Source: Ziziphus jujuba | Taxonomy: Eukaryota > Streptophyta > Magnoliopsida > Rosales > Rhamnaceae | Direction: 5' to 3' | DNA length: 64,000 nt | NCBI RefSeq assembly: GCF_031755915.1 | Contig: NC_083388.1 | Coordinates: 12,598,501 to 12,662,500, forward strand | In this document: piece after piece, positions 47,113 to 59,086 of the stretch | Position numbering within the stretch: the first letter of the stretch is position 1 | Layout of the letters: each line of letters starts with the position of its first letter | Position numbers and translations under genes: made by a program | Notes under the pieces: model-generated | Database searches by the model: none | The model's input: the letters and a program-made list of their open reading frames with translations, nothing else | What the model was told of the DNA's origin: nothing

Positions 47113-49774
47113 TGTACAATTATAATACCACGATAATTAAGTAGATAAATAATAATTAATTGGAAATAATATTTTCTCTCAAAACCCTTACAATTCTCTC
47201 GGTTGGAAAAGTTTCCCTTTTAAAACATTTTCACAAAACCCTTTATTCGTATTCCCCGAAAACCAAGACATCAATTTATTCAACTAAATATCAAATAAAA
47301 TATAATAAGTCAAGCATCCAAAATTTATAATTAAAAGAAATTAATTTATTGAATAATTAAGTAAAGGGAAAATTAAATCAATTTAAAATCCCCATTCAAA
47401 TAAATAATAAAAACAGTATTAATTATATTCTTAATTCCAATACAATTTCAAAATATTTATTTTAAAATCTCAGCTCTAAAAATCACTTGATGCACCCACT
47501 ATATACCAGTGGCGCTAACAGTACCCAGCGTCCCAAGGTACCGCCAGACAGGAGGTTATAGAGAGAAACCGGCATACTGTCGCGTAGCGTCCCACCGCGC
47601 CGTTGCAAACAGGTGTCCTGACCATGGAGGGGTGGCCTACTCTCATCCGATAGCAAACACAGGACAACCCTATAAATCACCTGCATGCTACTCACACCCA
47701 CCTGCGCGCTAATCACATCCATGTGCGCACTAATCACATCCATATATACAGAACACCAGTACGTGTATGGTGCATCTAAAAATCATAAATCAACACATCT
47801 CAAAATTTCAAATTTTCCATAAACATACCGGGTTTATTCCATCCACTTAAACCCGTAAATTTTTCACAATTTCTTTATAATCATCGTCATAAATTCATCG
47901 CATAAATACCATAATTTTCAAATCCACCAGCTCTCAATTCCACCAATTTAAATATTCAAATTTTTCCAATGGCATAAATATTTTTGAAATATAATAAATT
48001 AAATCACATAATGTTCCATGGGCATAATTATAAAAAAATTGAAGCCACCAACTTAAACAAATATTTTTCCTTGAAATATTTAAAAATCAAATCATGCCCA
48101 AAAATAATATTAAAACCACAAAAATTTCATAAATAATTGAATTCCACAATCCTCAATACCATAAAATAATTTTCACATTGCAATAATTTATATAATGCAT
48201 ATTTTCTTTAATCAAAATAAATCCACCAATAATTTCCACAATAAATCAATTAATATCAAAATCACAATGCCTTTATATATCAAATTTCCATAAAATCCAA
48301 ATTTCCATAATTTGTCAAAAATCAAAATATGATTTAATTTATTCAAATATGGGCATCAAAATTTCCACATATAAATCCACTAAATATTTGACACATAGAA
48401 TATAAATTTCAAATATTCAATTCACACAAAATATTCACAAATTTAATTCTCGAAATTAATTTGAAGGCGAGTCACTCACCTGGAGCACGACATTAAACCA
48501 AGATCTTCCATGAGATCAATTCCACGACTCACCCATGCTCCTAGAACACAATTCACACACAATCAAATAAATTAATATTTTATTCAGGTAAATAATACCC
48601 GGTACCCGGGGGCCTAACACAAACGTTATCCAAAATTGACAAATTATATGTCTATGGAAAGCTTGTCAGATGAGGATCACATTACCGATCTCCGTTGAGC
48701 TCAATTTAACCGGCGGTGGCCGAAAATTTGGCTGGAAAGCTTCGGCCGAGTTTAAACTTGAGGGATCTCTCAAACGGTGGGGATTTTGGGCAATCTAACC
48801 CCGGAAATGGACTCAGAGGGGTCAAAAATGGTGGGCTAGAGGTATGGGTCGAGCTGGATTGGCCGGAAAACACAAAAAAAAGAGGAGAGAGAAACTTTTT
48901 GGCCGGCGGCTTCTCCGGCCCGATCTGGGCGCGTCTGGCGGCCGGTGACAGTGAAATTTTGCGGCCGAGCTCGTCTCCTCCCTCCGCTCATCTCTGGCCC
49001 GCGCGTGTAGCAAGGTGGTGGCCGGAAACGAAGAAACGGCGACGATGCGAGAGGAAGAAGGAAAGGAAAGGAAGAAGGAGGAAGAAGAATAAGAGAGCTT
49101 CGGGTGGCTGGGCGTTTTTTCCACGTGGGGGAAAAGAAAAAAAAGAAAAAAGAAAAGAAAAAGAAAGAAAAAGAAATAAAAAGAAATAAATTAAAAATAA
49201 TTAAATAATAACAAAATAATATTATTATATAAAATAACAATAATAAAATAATATGGTATTAAGCATGGTTGACATGTGGCATCTCAACATGGTGACACAT
49301 GGTCACATTTATTAAGTCACACATGGCACATCGTTACACGTTTAAAAAAATAATATTAAAATAATACAGTATTTGAAAAACTCTACAGGTGCATAACTTT
49401 CAACCCACATGTCCAAATCGGACGTGCCGCTAGTCTACGGACTCGTATCGACGAGCACTTTACAACCATGTATGAGTCAAAGCTCATTTTCTCATGAATA
49501 AAAAGTCAACTCGGGCACCCTTGGACAGTTTGGACCTCAACTTGTTTTGCTCATAACTTTCAAACCGTAGCTCCATTTTCAACGTGCTACTAGTCTACGA
49601 ATTCATGCCAATGTGTACTTTATAATGGTACCTCAGTCAACCTAGAATTCCATCCGAGTCAAAAAGTCAACTTTTGACCCCTTCAGTCAACGGTCAAAGT
49701 CAAAGTCAATGGTCAACGATCAACCTCAGTCAAAGTTAGAAAATTTCCGTTGTACTTTGGGATGGGGTGTTACA
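47113..49774 (-). mobile_element. Large Tekay/Del-type gypsy LTR (2662 bp)
   Basis: Bounded by TGTACAATTATAATACC at 47113 and GGGGTGTTACA at 49774, it interrupts the 3' LTR of the CRM-like element. On the minus strand it starts TGTAACACCCCATCCCAAAG and soon has repeated TTGACTTTGAC and CTAGTAGCACG words. These are features I associate with Tekay/Del LTRs, hence the probable minus orientation. A G/C-rich block (48690-49120) holds spurious open frames on both strands. No second LTR or internal region flanks it, so it is a solo or truncated LTR. The 5-bp flanks (GAAAC, GTAGA) do not match. Confidence 0.6.
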
Positions 49775-49789
49775 GTAGAAGTTAATTAA

Positions 49790-50180
49790 TGTGCCGTATT
49801 TGAGATAAGTGGGGTTCGATGGTATCACTCATGGCTTCAATGCCAAGAAAAAAGAAAAGGAAAAGAAGAGGGCCAAGATCCTTCAAGGAGAACTTATCAT
49901 TAAGCTGCTTAATAAAAGAATGAACAAGTAACAACTTGGAACCCATAACAACAATATCGTCAACATATAAAAGAACCTAAAGGATATCAGTAGAAGATTG
50001 ATAAATAAAAAAGGGAGGAATCCAATTCAGATCCTTGAAACCAGTGACATAAGGTATCCTTAAAGCTATCATACCAATCCTGTGGGGCTTGTTTCAATCG
50101 ATATAAAGACCCATGAAATTTACAGACATGGTTGGGTTTTGAGCATCTTGAAAACCTTCAGGTTGTAGCATGAAAATGCA
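49790..50180 (-). pseudogene. Ty1/copia reverse transcriptase relic
   Basis: On the minus strand 50160-50060 reads MLQPEGFQDAQNPTM, then KFHGSLYRLKQAPQDWYDSF after a frameshift. The catalytic LLYVDDIVVMGS lies at about 49975-49935 and FIKQLNDKFSLKDLGP at about 49915-49870. This is the standard copia RT order. It differs from the RT at 52700 and so belongs to a second element. Confidence 0.75.
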
Positions 50181-50879
50181 AAATGCAAACTTACACCAAA
50201 GCATCTCAAAATTCTTCTCTATATATCAAATAAAAGCTTCAGAAGGCTATATAAAAACCCAAATGGTAGGAATATTAAAGGTCCCCATTAAAACCCATTT
50301 ATTCCCCATCAAATCATTTAAACCATAGAAAAAAAAGTTAGAAGTTTTACAATCATCCACATGAATGATTTGAAGACTAGGGATAGCGTAGGACTTTGGT
50401 GGCAAAGCTCTATGGTTAGAATCTGCATAGGATAGGTAGATGTTACTCTTTGAACCTTCCTTTGTGAGATTATATTTACTTTATTGACTAATGGTAGATA
50501 CGATATCTTTGAACCATTTTGTCATTTATGTAAATGATTATATAGTTCACATATGATTCCTTCTTGGTAAACTACAGTTCTCACTATTGTGTTCATTTTG
50601 GCTTTGAACATCTTCCTTGTTCTACAATAGTTTCTAGAGAATTGCACCTTTAATAATTCTCCTTTAAAGCGACCACTCTTCTCTCTCATATAGGTGATGC
50701 CTAGTTCTAATATAATCAGCATGATTATGCAGAGATTACCAAACGCACACATATAGAAATCATTAAAAGCATAATTTATGCTTAATTTTTATCTATCACT
50801 GGGCAGAGAATTAACCCCCACAGTGATCCTTACCAGTCATTAGAATTGCGTTCTCCCATTAAACCTAGATCTTGAGATC
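50181..50879. other. Unassigned DNA between two copia relics
   Basis: Probably 3' flank or LTR sequence of the minus-strand copia element to the right. No LTR pair could be matched and no gene is recognised. Confidence 0.35.
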
Positions 50880-51042
50880 TCTAGTCAACTAGGTTAGGTT
50901 TTCATCATATCGACTTTCCTTACCGGCGTCAATCCCATTCCCCTAGATGATTTCTAAACTTAATCTCTATTTAACCCTTTAATTAGCAGATCTGTAATGT
51001 TATCTTTTGACTTTATATAGTCTATTGAGATAACTCTGGTTA

Positions 51043-51879
51043 TGATGTGAATCCGCCGAACCCGCTCAACCGACAACCCACTGGGGTGCCGACCCGATAC
51101 GGATGAAGACTAGGCCGATCACTAGTGCTCAAGCTAAGAAGTTTAAGGAAAATCTTTCTGCCTTTATCTAGGGAGGCCAGGAAGCATGAAATGATTCCAA
51201 TGTTTCATGGATTCAATACATATGTCTAAGGGGACATGGAATCAAGGCAAACCAGCTTCAAAGTCATCCAAAAAGGGGTTGTACGGACAGTTAGTAAATT
51301 TGGCCAAAAAGCTAGTATTTTAGTTTTCTAATTTGATTTTACTTTTTATTTTAGGAAATTATCATTACTTTTTGGTTTTTATTTATTTATTTTCTGGAAA
51401 AATAAGTTTAGGAAAGTTATTATTTTATTATTTTCATTGCAAATTAATTAATTCCTAATTCAAAATAAAGGAATTAATTAATCCAAATTAGATTAGGAAA
51501 TGAGTGAGAATTTCGGTCACCATAGGAAACCACTTTGTATGGCAGGTTTTCCCTTTGTTTTTAGAGTTTATTTCATGACTTTGTAGCCTATTTAAAGGCT
51601 TATTTTTCAATAAGAAAAAGCTTGAATTTTATATAAAAAATTATTTGTGAGATTGAATTCTCTTTGTTCTTTTGAACACCTAAAACACCATTAGTGAATG
51701 AGTATTTTAGTTTGACTTATCAATAGGCCTTCCATCACCTATTGTGCTGTCTTCATTATATAATAAGGTTTTTAATCACAAGTTGGTTAGAGGTCAAGGT
51801 GACCATTAGAACTTGAACATAATTAGATCTGGGCTAATATAATACGGGTTTAGGAGCAGGTCATCCTAGGTTTGTATCA
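51043..51879 (+). mobile_element. Solo LTR of the CRM-like family, nested in the copia element
   Basis: 837 bp from TGATGTGAATCCGCC to GGTTTGTATCA, homologous end to end with the LTR at 40907-42031 apart from internal gaps, and including the polyprotein-tail codons (ATGAAG at about 51102). Flanks are GGTTA (51038-51042) and AGTTG (51880-51884). Removing the LTR and one flank restores a continuous copia RNase H reading (LIST-RVISIDY) with AGTTG as target. So the 5-bp duplication is real but one copy has two mutations. Confidence 0.85.
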
Positions 51880-51911
51880 AGTTGAAATTAACTATCTAAT
51901 GGAATTATGCC

Positions 51912-52006
51912 TATGATGAATGTGTCTAAACTTTTCATTATACATAATATTCTATGTCTCTACGATGAATCTATTTAGACTTTCCATTATACATAATATT
52001 TTGTAC
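51912..52006. repeat. About 50-bp imperfect tandem duplication in copia RNase H
   Basis: ATGATGAATGTGTCTAAACT at 51912 and ACGATGAATCTATTTAGACT at 51962 are each followed by TTTC/TTCC-ATTATACATAATATT. Confidence 0.7.
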
Positions 52007-53717
52007 CTTGCCAATCGTAGATTGACTATCATAATGTATACTTATTGCTGGCACAGGTTTAGGCCACCTTGGAATATCCTCTAAAAATTGGCATAACCAT
52101 TCAACCTTTTCCCCACATTTATCTAATGCAATTAATCTAGATTTCATCATGAATCGAGCTATAACAATTTATTTTGAAGACTTCCATGTTACGGATGCAC
52201 CTGCTAATATAAACACATAGGCACTCGTGGACTTAATTCTTGATATTTGATATCCAATTCACATCATTATATCCTTCTTAATACAGCAGGATATCTTGTA
52301 TAGTGCACTCCGTAATCACAAGTATATCGTAAGTACTTTAATACTCTGATGATTCTTTTTCAATGATCTTCATTTGGATTACTCGTGTATCTACTTAGTA
52401 TACTCACAGCGTAGGCTATATCCAATCTTGTACAACTCATCAGGTATATCAGACTTCCAATCACCTTAGCATATTCCATTTGAGATACACTATTCCCTTT
52501 ATTCTTGGATAAATGTAAGTTCACATCTATGGGTATTCTGGCTATACCGGTATCGTCTAGTATTTTATTCACATAATGTGTTTGACTAAGAATAATTGCA
52601 TTTGAAATCTGAGTGATTTTCATTCCTAAAATCACATCGGCAAGTCCTATATCTTTCATGTCAAACAAATTCGGATTTTAATATTTCTTTTATAGTTTGG
52701 ACCATATTGTCGTCACTACCTATAATGAGTATATCATCTACATATAAATAAAGAATGATGTATCCATTTTTTGTATCTTTTTTATAAAAATATTTGTCAC
52801 ACTCATTTATTTTAAATCCATTATTTAGCATGGCACTTATTAAATTTTTGATGCCACTGCTTTGGAGATTGTTTTAGTCCGTACAAGGATTTCACCAATC
52901 TACAAACTTGTTTTTTTGTCTTGGTGCAAAGAAATCCTTAGGCTACTCTATATAGATCTCTTCATCAAGATCTCAATTAAGAAAGGCCGTTTTAATATTC
53001 ATTTGATGTACTTCAAGATCTCACAATGCAATAATCATCAATGGAATTTATTTGGTTATTGGAGAATATCTATCAAAATAATCAAGGCCTTCTTGTTGTT
53101 TATATCCCTTAATTACAAGCTTTGTCTTTTATTTATCAATTGTTCCATACGGTTTCATTCTCCTTTTAGATATCCATTTGTAACCCACCGGTTTACAACT
53201 TGAAGGAAGATCTACTAACTCCTAGGTGTGATTCTACAAGATGCAATCAATCTCACTTTTTATGGCTTTTTTTTCGTAAATTCCCTTCAGGAGAGTTTAT
53301 AACTTTTTGAAAGCTCTAGGATTCACATTTTAGCATGTAAGTAAGAAAATCCAGAATGAATGATTTTTCCATTCTTACTCTCTTGCTTTGTCTAAGCTCA
53401 ACCTCAATCTCAACTTTAGTTTCCTATTCTTGATCACTATCATGATTATCTTAATCGATAGCATCATATGGAAAAATGTGCTCCAAAAAAATGCATTTTT
53501 TGATTCCATTATCGTGTTTTTGTGTATATCAGAAATCTCATACCTATAAAAGAGAAACTTATATGCATTTCTATTTTGAGCATAACCTATGAAGATGACT
53601 ATTTTTGGACCTATTTTCACTTTCTTAGGAGTACCTATTACTACTTTGGCCAGACACCCCTACACTCGTAAGTATTTATAAGAAGGTTATCTTTCTTTCC
53701 AAAACTCATAAGATATC

Positions 53718-53784
53718 TTCACTTGATTCTTTTGGGGCACCTTATTTAAAAGGTACCTTCACTTGATTCTTTTGGGGCACCTTC
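53718..53784. repeat. 40-bp period tandem duplication in copia integrase
   Basis: TTCACTTGATTCTTTTGGGG and the following CACCTT occur at 53718 and 53758. Confidence 0.85.
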
Positions 53785-55799
53785 CTAAGTTTTGAGATAA
53801 ATCAGAACTTATTAGCATTGCATTCATTATATCTTTCAAGGTACAATTTTTCCGTTCAACTATACCATTTGACTGTGGTGCATATGGTGGAGTAACTTCA
53901 TGTTTAATACCAAGTTGAGCACAATGCTCACCAAATGGCATTACCTACTCACCGCCACGACCACTTCTTATTACTTTAATATTTTTGTTGAGTTGTTTCT
54001 CAACTTCAGTTTTATAGAGAATAAATTTCTCTATTGCCTCATCCTTGCTCTTAAGCAAGTATACATAGCAATATTTCATGCTATCATCGATAAAGGTGAT
54101 AAAATACTTATCGTCTCCTCTAGTTAGTGAGAATTATAAGTCACATATATCACTATGGATTAAATCAAAAGCTTCAGTATTCCTTTCAATTGTTAGATAT
54201 GATAACCTCATTGTTTTTACCTCTACATAAATTTAACATTTATGTTTGGAATCAATTTCAAATGTGGGAATATGATTCAAGTTAATTAATCTCCATAGAG
54301 AATTATAATTAACATGACCTAGTCTATCATTCTACAAATTAGAAGACTCAAGCAAGTAAGTAGAAGAAGTACTAGTTTTATTAATCTCATTAGGCTTTAC
54401 AATCATTACATTTAGTTTAAACAAACCATTGCTACACAGCCTTTCCCCACAAACATTCCAAACTTAGATAAAACAAACTTATTATATTCAAACATTAAAC
54501 AAAAACCATGCTTACTCAGAAGCGATTCAGACACCAGATTCTTACGAATGTCTGAAATATATAGCATATTATTCAGAGTCGGGTTCTTTCTAGAGGTTAT
54601 CTTAAGACTACCTTGCCCTCCCCTTGGACTTTAAGCGTGGTAGAATTCCCCATGAACAATTTATTCCCATTTTTACTTGGTTAAGGAAGTGATTAAGCTT
54701 TTATCTAAATATACGTGGTGGTTTGCACTAGTATCAACCCATCACTCTTTAGGATTTGATCCACTAGGTTCACTTGAAAGATAACACCATTGAGATTAAT
54801 ATCATCAACCTCTTGAGTGATTTACTCCACAATCTGTGCCTTTTTATTCTTCTTCTTTTTCAACAGCCTACAGTCTGCCGCTCCGTGACCTATCTTATCA
54901 TGGTTGAAGCATTTATTTTGAAAATTGACCTCCTTGGAGATCCCTCCTTTAGACCCCAGCTTAGAATCCTTAGAATCTTTTCCAATCTTCTTCGTATTAT
55001 TGGAGCTTTGGATATGCTCCATAATATTGGTCTTGACCTCGGCTTGCAAAAATCTTTTATCAGATCTTCTATTGTCATCTTTAATACGAAGTTTGCCAAC
55101 AAGAATCTTCACATCCATTTTCTTCCTTTTATGTTTAATATAATTCTTAAAGTTTTTCCAACTAGGCAATAGCTTCTCAATTATAGATGCTACTTGAAAG
55201 GCTTCACTAATTATCATCTCTTTAGAATGAATATCTTGAATGAGCACTTGTAATTTGTATACTTGACTTATCAGAGGCTTTGAATCCACTATTTTGAATT
55301 CTAAGAACCCGCCTACTACAAACTTTTTGACACCAGCATTCTTTGTTTTGTACTTGCAGTCAAAAGTTTTCCATAGCTTTTTTGCTATTTTCGTGCTACT
55401 ATACACCCCATACAAAACATTTGATAGACCATTTAAGATATAATTCTGACACAACTAATCGGAATGCTTCCTCACATATATCGCCATGGGTGTTCTTTAT
55501 CATTCTGTTCATTACTCAGAGGTGCATCTTCAGTCAAGAACCTTGCAAGGTTCAGAGTTTACAAGGTTCAGAGTGGTTAAGTAAAACAATATCTTTTATT
55601 GCCATCTCTTAAAATGTGCTCCATTAAATTTTTCTGGTAGCTCAGCATGATTTGCAGGTATAGCAACCGATGCAAGAGTAGGCATTTGGATTATAGGAGT
55701 TGGAGTTGGCACTTGTGCAACATGCACAGTTGGCCTCATATCAGAAGTCAAATTATCTGATCCACTTGTAATTTCTATAAAATCACAAAATATAAATCA

Positions 55800-58236
55800 A
55801 TTAGTTGTTTTTCCAACCCCAACAAACTAATTAAACCAAATTTGCAATAAGGAAATATAACAATGTGATTTTTTGGATTTTTCTTTGTACATCCACAAAA
55901 TATTGTATACACTTAAAAATTGTTGTGTACACCCACATAATCTTTGTATATGTCATAAAATTGCTGTATACATTCAAAGCATTACTTTATATGAACACCA
56001 GAGCCGATATCATCATTGACATCATCATTGATGTCATCCATTGCCATCATGCTGATGTGGCATGGTGACATGGCACTATAGTGACTGTCATGGTGATGTG
56101 GCATGCTAATATGACTGACGATGTCACCATCTGCTGTGACATGTGACTCTACCACCACATGACATATGGCATCCCAATTCTTTTGGGCTAATATCTCACA
56201 GCCAAGTTTTGGTATTGGGTTTTGCATTTGGGCTGAAACACTAGCCTACTTAAATATGGGCTGAGCTTTAACATGGGCCGAACCCAAAAAAATTCAGGCT
56301 ATGACCCACATGCTCATAATCCGACCCATTTAGCCATGGGATGACCTATCTTCAACCTCCAAATGAGTTGTTCTTGACCCATTTCACTGGTAAATGGGTC
56401 AACTGACTTGGTTGGATTTTTTTCGTCCTTTTTTCGCATTTTGGCAACCAAAAATATAATTTTTTGATAAAAACAAGGAAAAAAATTATATCAACTTAAG
56501 CTAAATGCTATAGGTATGGAGTTTTTTTAATTAAAATAAAATTGATAAAATTTAATCTCATAAGAACAAAATGAACAGATATACATATAATATTAACTAA
56601 GTCTCGTGCTTGTGATAATGTTGATGGTAATAGCGGCCAATCTTTTAAGGTTGGCTATACATGGAGATAAAAGCCTTCACAATTATTAAAAGAATCAGGT
56701 TGAACATGAGAAAGGAATGCCCCAAGGACCTAATATATTAGTTCGGAGTTGTTCAATTCAATAAAGTACAATCATAGGAGTCTGGTTGGCCAAATGGTCA
56801 AATATTTTCATAGTTTGATTGACGTCCTTTAAGAATAACTATTGGCTCCTCGGACCTTATTTGAAAGAGTTAGGCTAGTAAAATCCAAGGCCAATGACCT
56901 AAAAAGTCTCAAAATGATATATATATTCCTTACATGCTTGAAACTAAGGCTACTAAGCTAAACATGTGATACAATATGGCCAAACTAAAGAAATGGTCAT
57001 AATGGCAATTGGGCCAAAGTTAACAATTAATAGTTAGCAAATAAATCATTTAGGGGAGCAAATTAGCCATGGCCTAGATCAAGAAAATACCACTAAAAGG
57101 TTCGTTTAGGAGATTACATGTCTAACTTTAAGACCATCATATGAAAACCCTAATACATGTACATTATAATATGTTCCTAAAAAGGGCATAATAGAAGTTC
57201 ATAAATTTGTTCATTATTTAATAGGACTCAACTCAAAAAGATGAGCTTGATTATAAAGCCAGAGCGTAAAAAGTACTTTTATAAACTTGATTCTCAATTG
57301 TTAATATGGAAAAATTGTACCATTCTCATCTAATGAGGTAAATGGTCAAGGCATACCTAGATCAAGTTACCATTGAAAGTTCAGTTCAAAAGATTGTCGA
57401 TTTTGTTTTAGCGCATAGGAGGATCACCATCTAAGAAACCTAGTTCAAGTGCATCACTAAACAAAAATTTATGCTTATGCTTCCGTCTCAAAGAGGGTCC
57501 AACAAAATTTTGTAAGGTTTATTCTTTGTTTAACTAAATTTGAACCACAAAGTGGAGTTGAATAAATAGATATAGTTTGAAAAGTATACTATTTGGTATC
57601 TAGGTAGAAGAAAATGTGTTCATGTTCTTTCAGGTACACTATGAAGAGGGGCATCTACCTAGGTTAAAAAAGTGATGCAAGAGCATTTCTCTAAGTGAGG
57701 GAAAGTTTTAAGAATTTCATAAAGCTATATATATGCCTTGACTTGACCTTCTTCTTAGATTAAGATAATCAGTCTAAAGAGTGTATACCATTTCATGGTT
57801 TGATGTTGGAGTACATATCACAATTCATGGCTTAATAGGGAGAGTTTTAGAATAATTATGTTCAACATTAAACTTAAACTTTTTTCAACTCTCTAACTAA
57901 TTTAGAATTTTCATAGTACTAATATGGAACCTAGCTCATGCATGCCATGAGCATGCATGTGTAATACCATGCAAGGCTTATGCATGCGAGGGGATCCTCA
58001 CGTCATTTCATTTTCCTTTAGCAGTTGTGAGATTATTAAAGCTATTTTATTATGTCTTTCCATTATGTACTACTAGCAGTTGCTGATTTTTAGGATTTTG
58101 GGTCATGCCCTCAGGTAGCTTTTGTGTTGTGTGGAAAGTTGTGAATGTAGTACCTTTCTGATTCCTTAGACTTACTATCTTTTGTCTTCTTTTTCTTTTG
58201 ACTAATATGAACTTAGGCAACAAAAGACATATTAAT
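55800..58236. other. Possible copia LTR, then unassigned DNA
   Basis: On the minus strand 56330-55860 has LTR-like text: short repeated GATGTCA/ATGTGGCA words, then a TATAAAGTAATG TATA-like site near 55990, then the copia gag leader. This suits the 5' LTR of the 50880-55790 element, but no 3' partner exists to prove it. From 56500 to 58236 no coding region is seen. The last part may be LTR of the gypsy relic that follows. Confidence 0.35.
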
Positions 58237-58800
58237 TGGTATCAAATCATCATTTTATAGTAACCCATGGTAAAACTAATGTTGAATTCTATACTAAAGT
58301 TGATGAAATTTTGGCAAGGCATGACACAAACTTTCAACAACTCAACACCACCCTACAAACAATAATAACCAAGTTGCAAGCTTTGAGAGTTCAACAGGTG
58401 TAGCAACCCATTGAACATGACATCAACCCTTTCCATCATGATGAGTTTTCATTAAATAAATCCACCCCTTGTTTTTAGAATACTTCTACCATTACCATGT
58501 TGAACAATGCTCCAATCAAAAACCTACACTTTTTAAAATTTGATGCAAAGGACACCAATGGATTGGATATACATGTGCAAACAATATTTAAAATTCAAAA
58601 ATATAGAGCCCAACAGTAAATCCAATTGGCTTCTTTCCATCTAGAGGCTGTTGCATTCCAATGACATCACTAGTTAAGTAGGTAAAAAAGGCCTCTTTCA
58701 TTGAAGGAATTTAGCATAATAATGTTGCAATGCTAGAGTGAAGTAGCTAAAAACTCTAACAAAAGCTATTGGGGTGGTATAACACATTAAGGAATGCAAT
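58237..58800 (+). mobile_element. Ty3/gypsy gag relic with primer binding site
   Basis: TGGTATCAAATC (about 58237) resembles an initiator-Met primer site. Downstream frames read FYTKVDEILARHDTNFQQLN (about 58290-58350) and, after stops, LHFLKFDAKDTNGLDIHVQT with ASFHLEAVAFQ (58529-58670). This matches the conserved 'L-FPRFDG-DP-GW...ASFHLEG-AL-W' core of gypsy gag. It is cut at 58800 by the copia element. Confidence 0.65.
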
Positions 58801-59086
58801 TGTTAAGGGTACATCCCATGTGTCAGTCAAGGATTCTGATAATCCAATTAAAGCAAGCACACAACAAGTAAAAAATCAAAGTGATGTTACTAATCAAGGA
58901 AATCTCTATAAGTCAAGGAACATAATGTGTCCATCCACATTTAGAATCAGTGAACTTTATTTATTTACTTCTTTGTATATCTTGTACAGTTATAGTTACT
59001 TTAGAAGAACTATATAATCTATATAGAAACCTTGCCAATGTTAATGAGAAATACAATAATTCATTCTAACGGTTTAGAATTCCTCA
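58801..59086 (+). repeat. 5' LTR of the copia element (286 bp) and adjoining primer site
   Basis: TGTTAAGGGTACATCCC to TTTAGAATTCCTCA, followed at once by TGGTATCAAAGC (59087-59098), an initiator-Met primer site. The partner is at 63506-63790. Confidence 0.85.

Larger units (their letters stand above)
50880..55790 (-). mobile_element. Minus-strand Ty1/copia element, split by a solo LTR
   Basis: From right to left: gag (about 55746-54822, with a degenerate knuckle CFNHDKIGHGAADC), protease remnant with DTSA in place of DTGA (about 54740), integrase (HEVTPPYAPQSNGIVERKN at about 53900-53840, later PKIVIFIGYAQNRNAYKFLF at about 53610-53555), RT with YVDDILIIGSDD (about 52745-52710) and LADVILGMKITQI (52640-52600), and RNase H ending DYIKSKDNITDLLIKGL (about 51030-50980). 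The 837-bp LTR at 51043-51879 interrupts the RNase H. Stops and frameshifts are scattered throughout. Possible 5' LTR sequence lies at 55830-56500. Confidence 0.8.

Noticed and set aside
48716..49240. Long open frames on both strands (157 and 134 codons)
   Set aside because: They lie in the G/C-rich block of a gypsy LTR, with purine/pyrimidine-biased tails and frames open on both strands; not genes.
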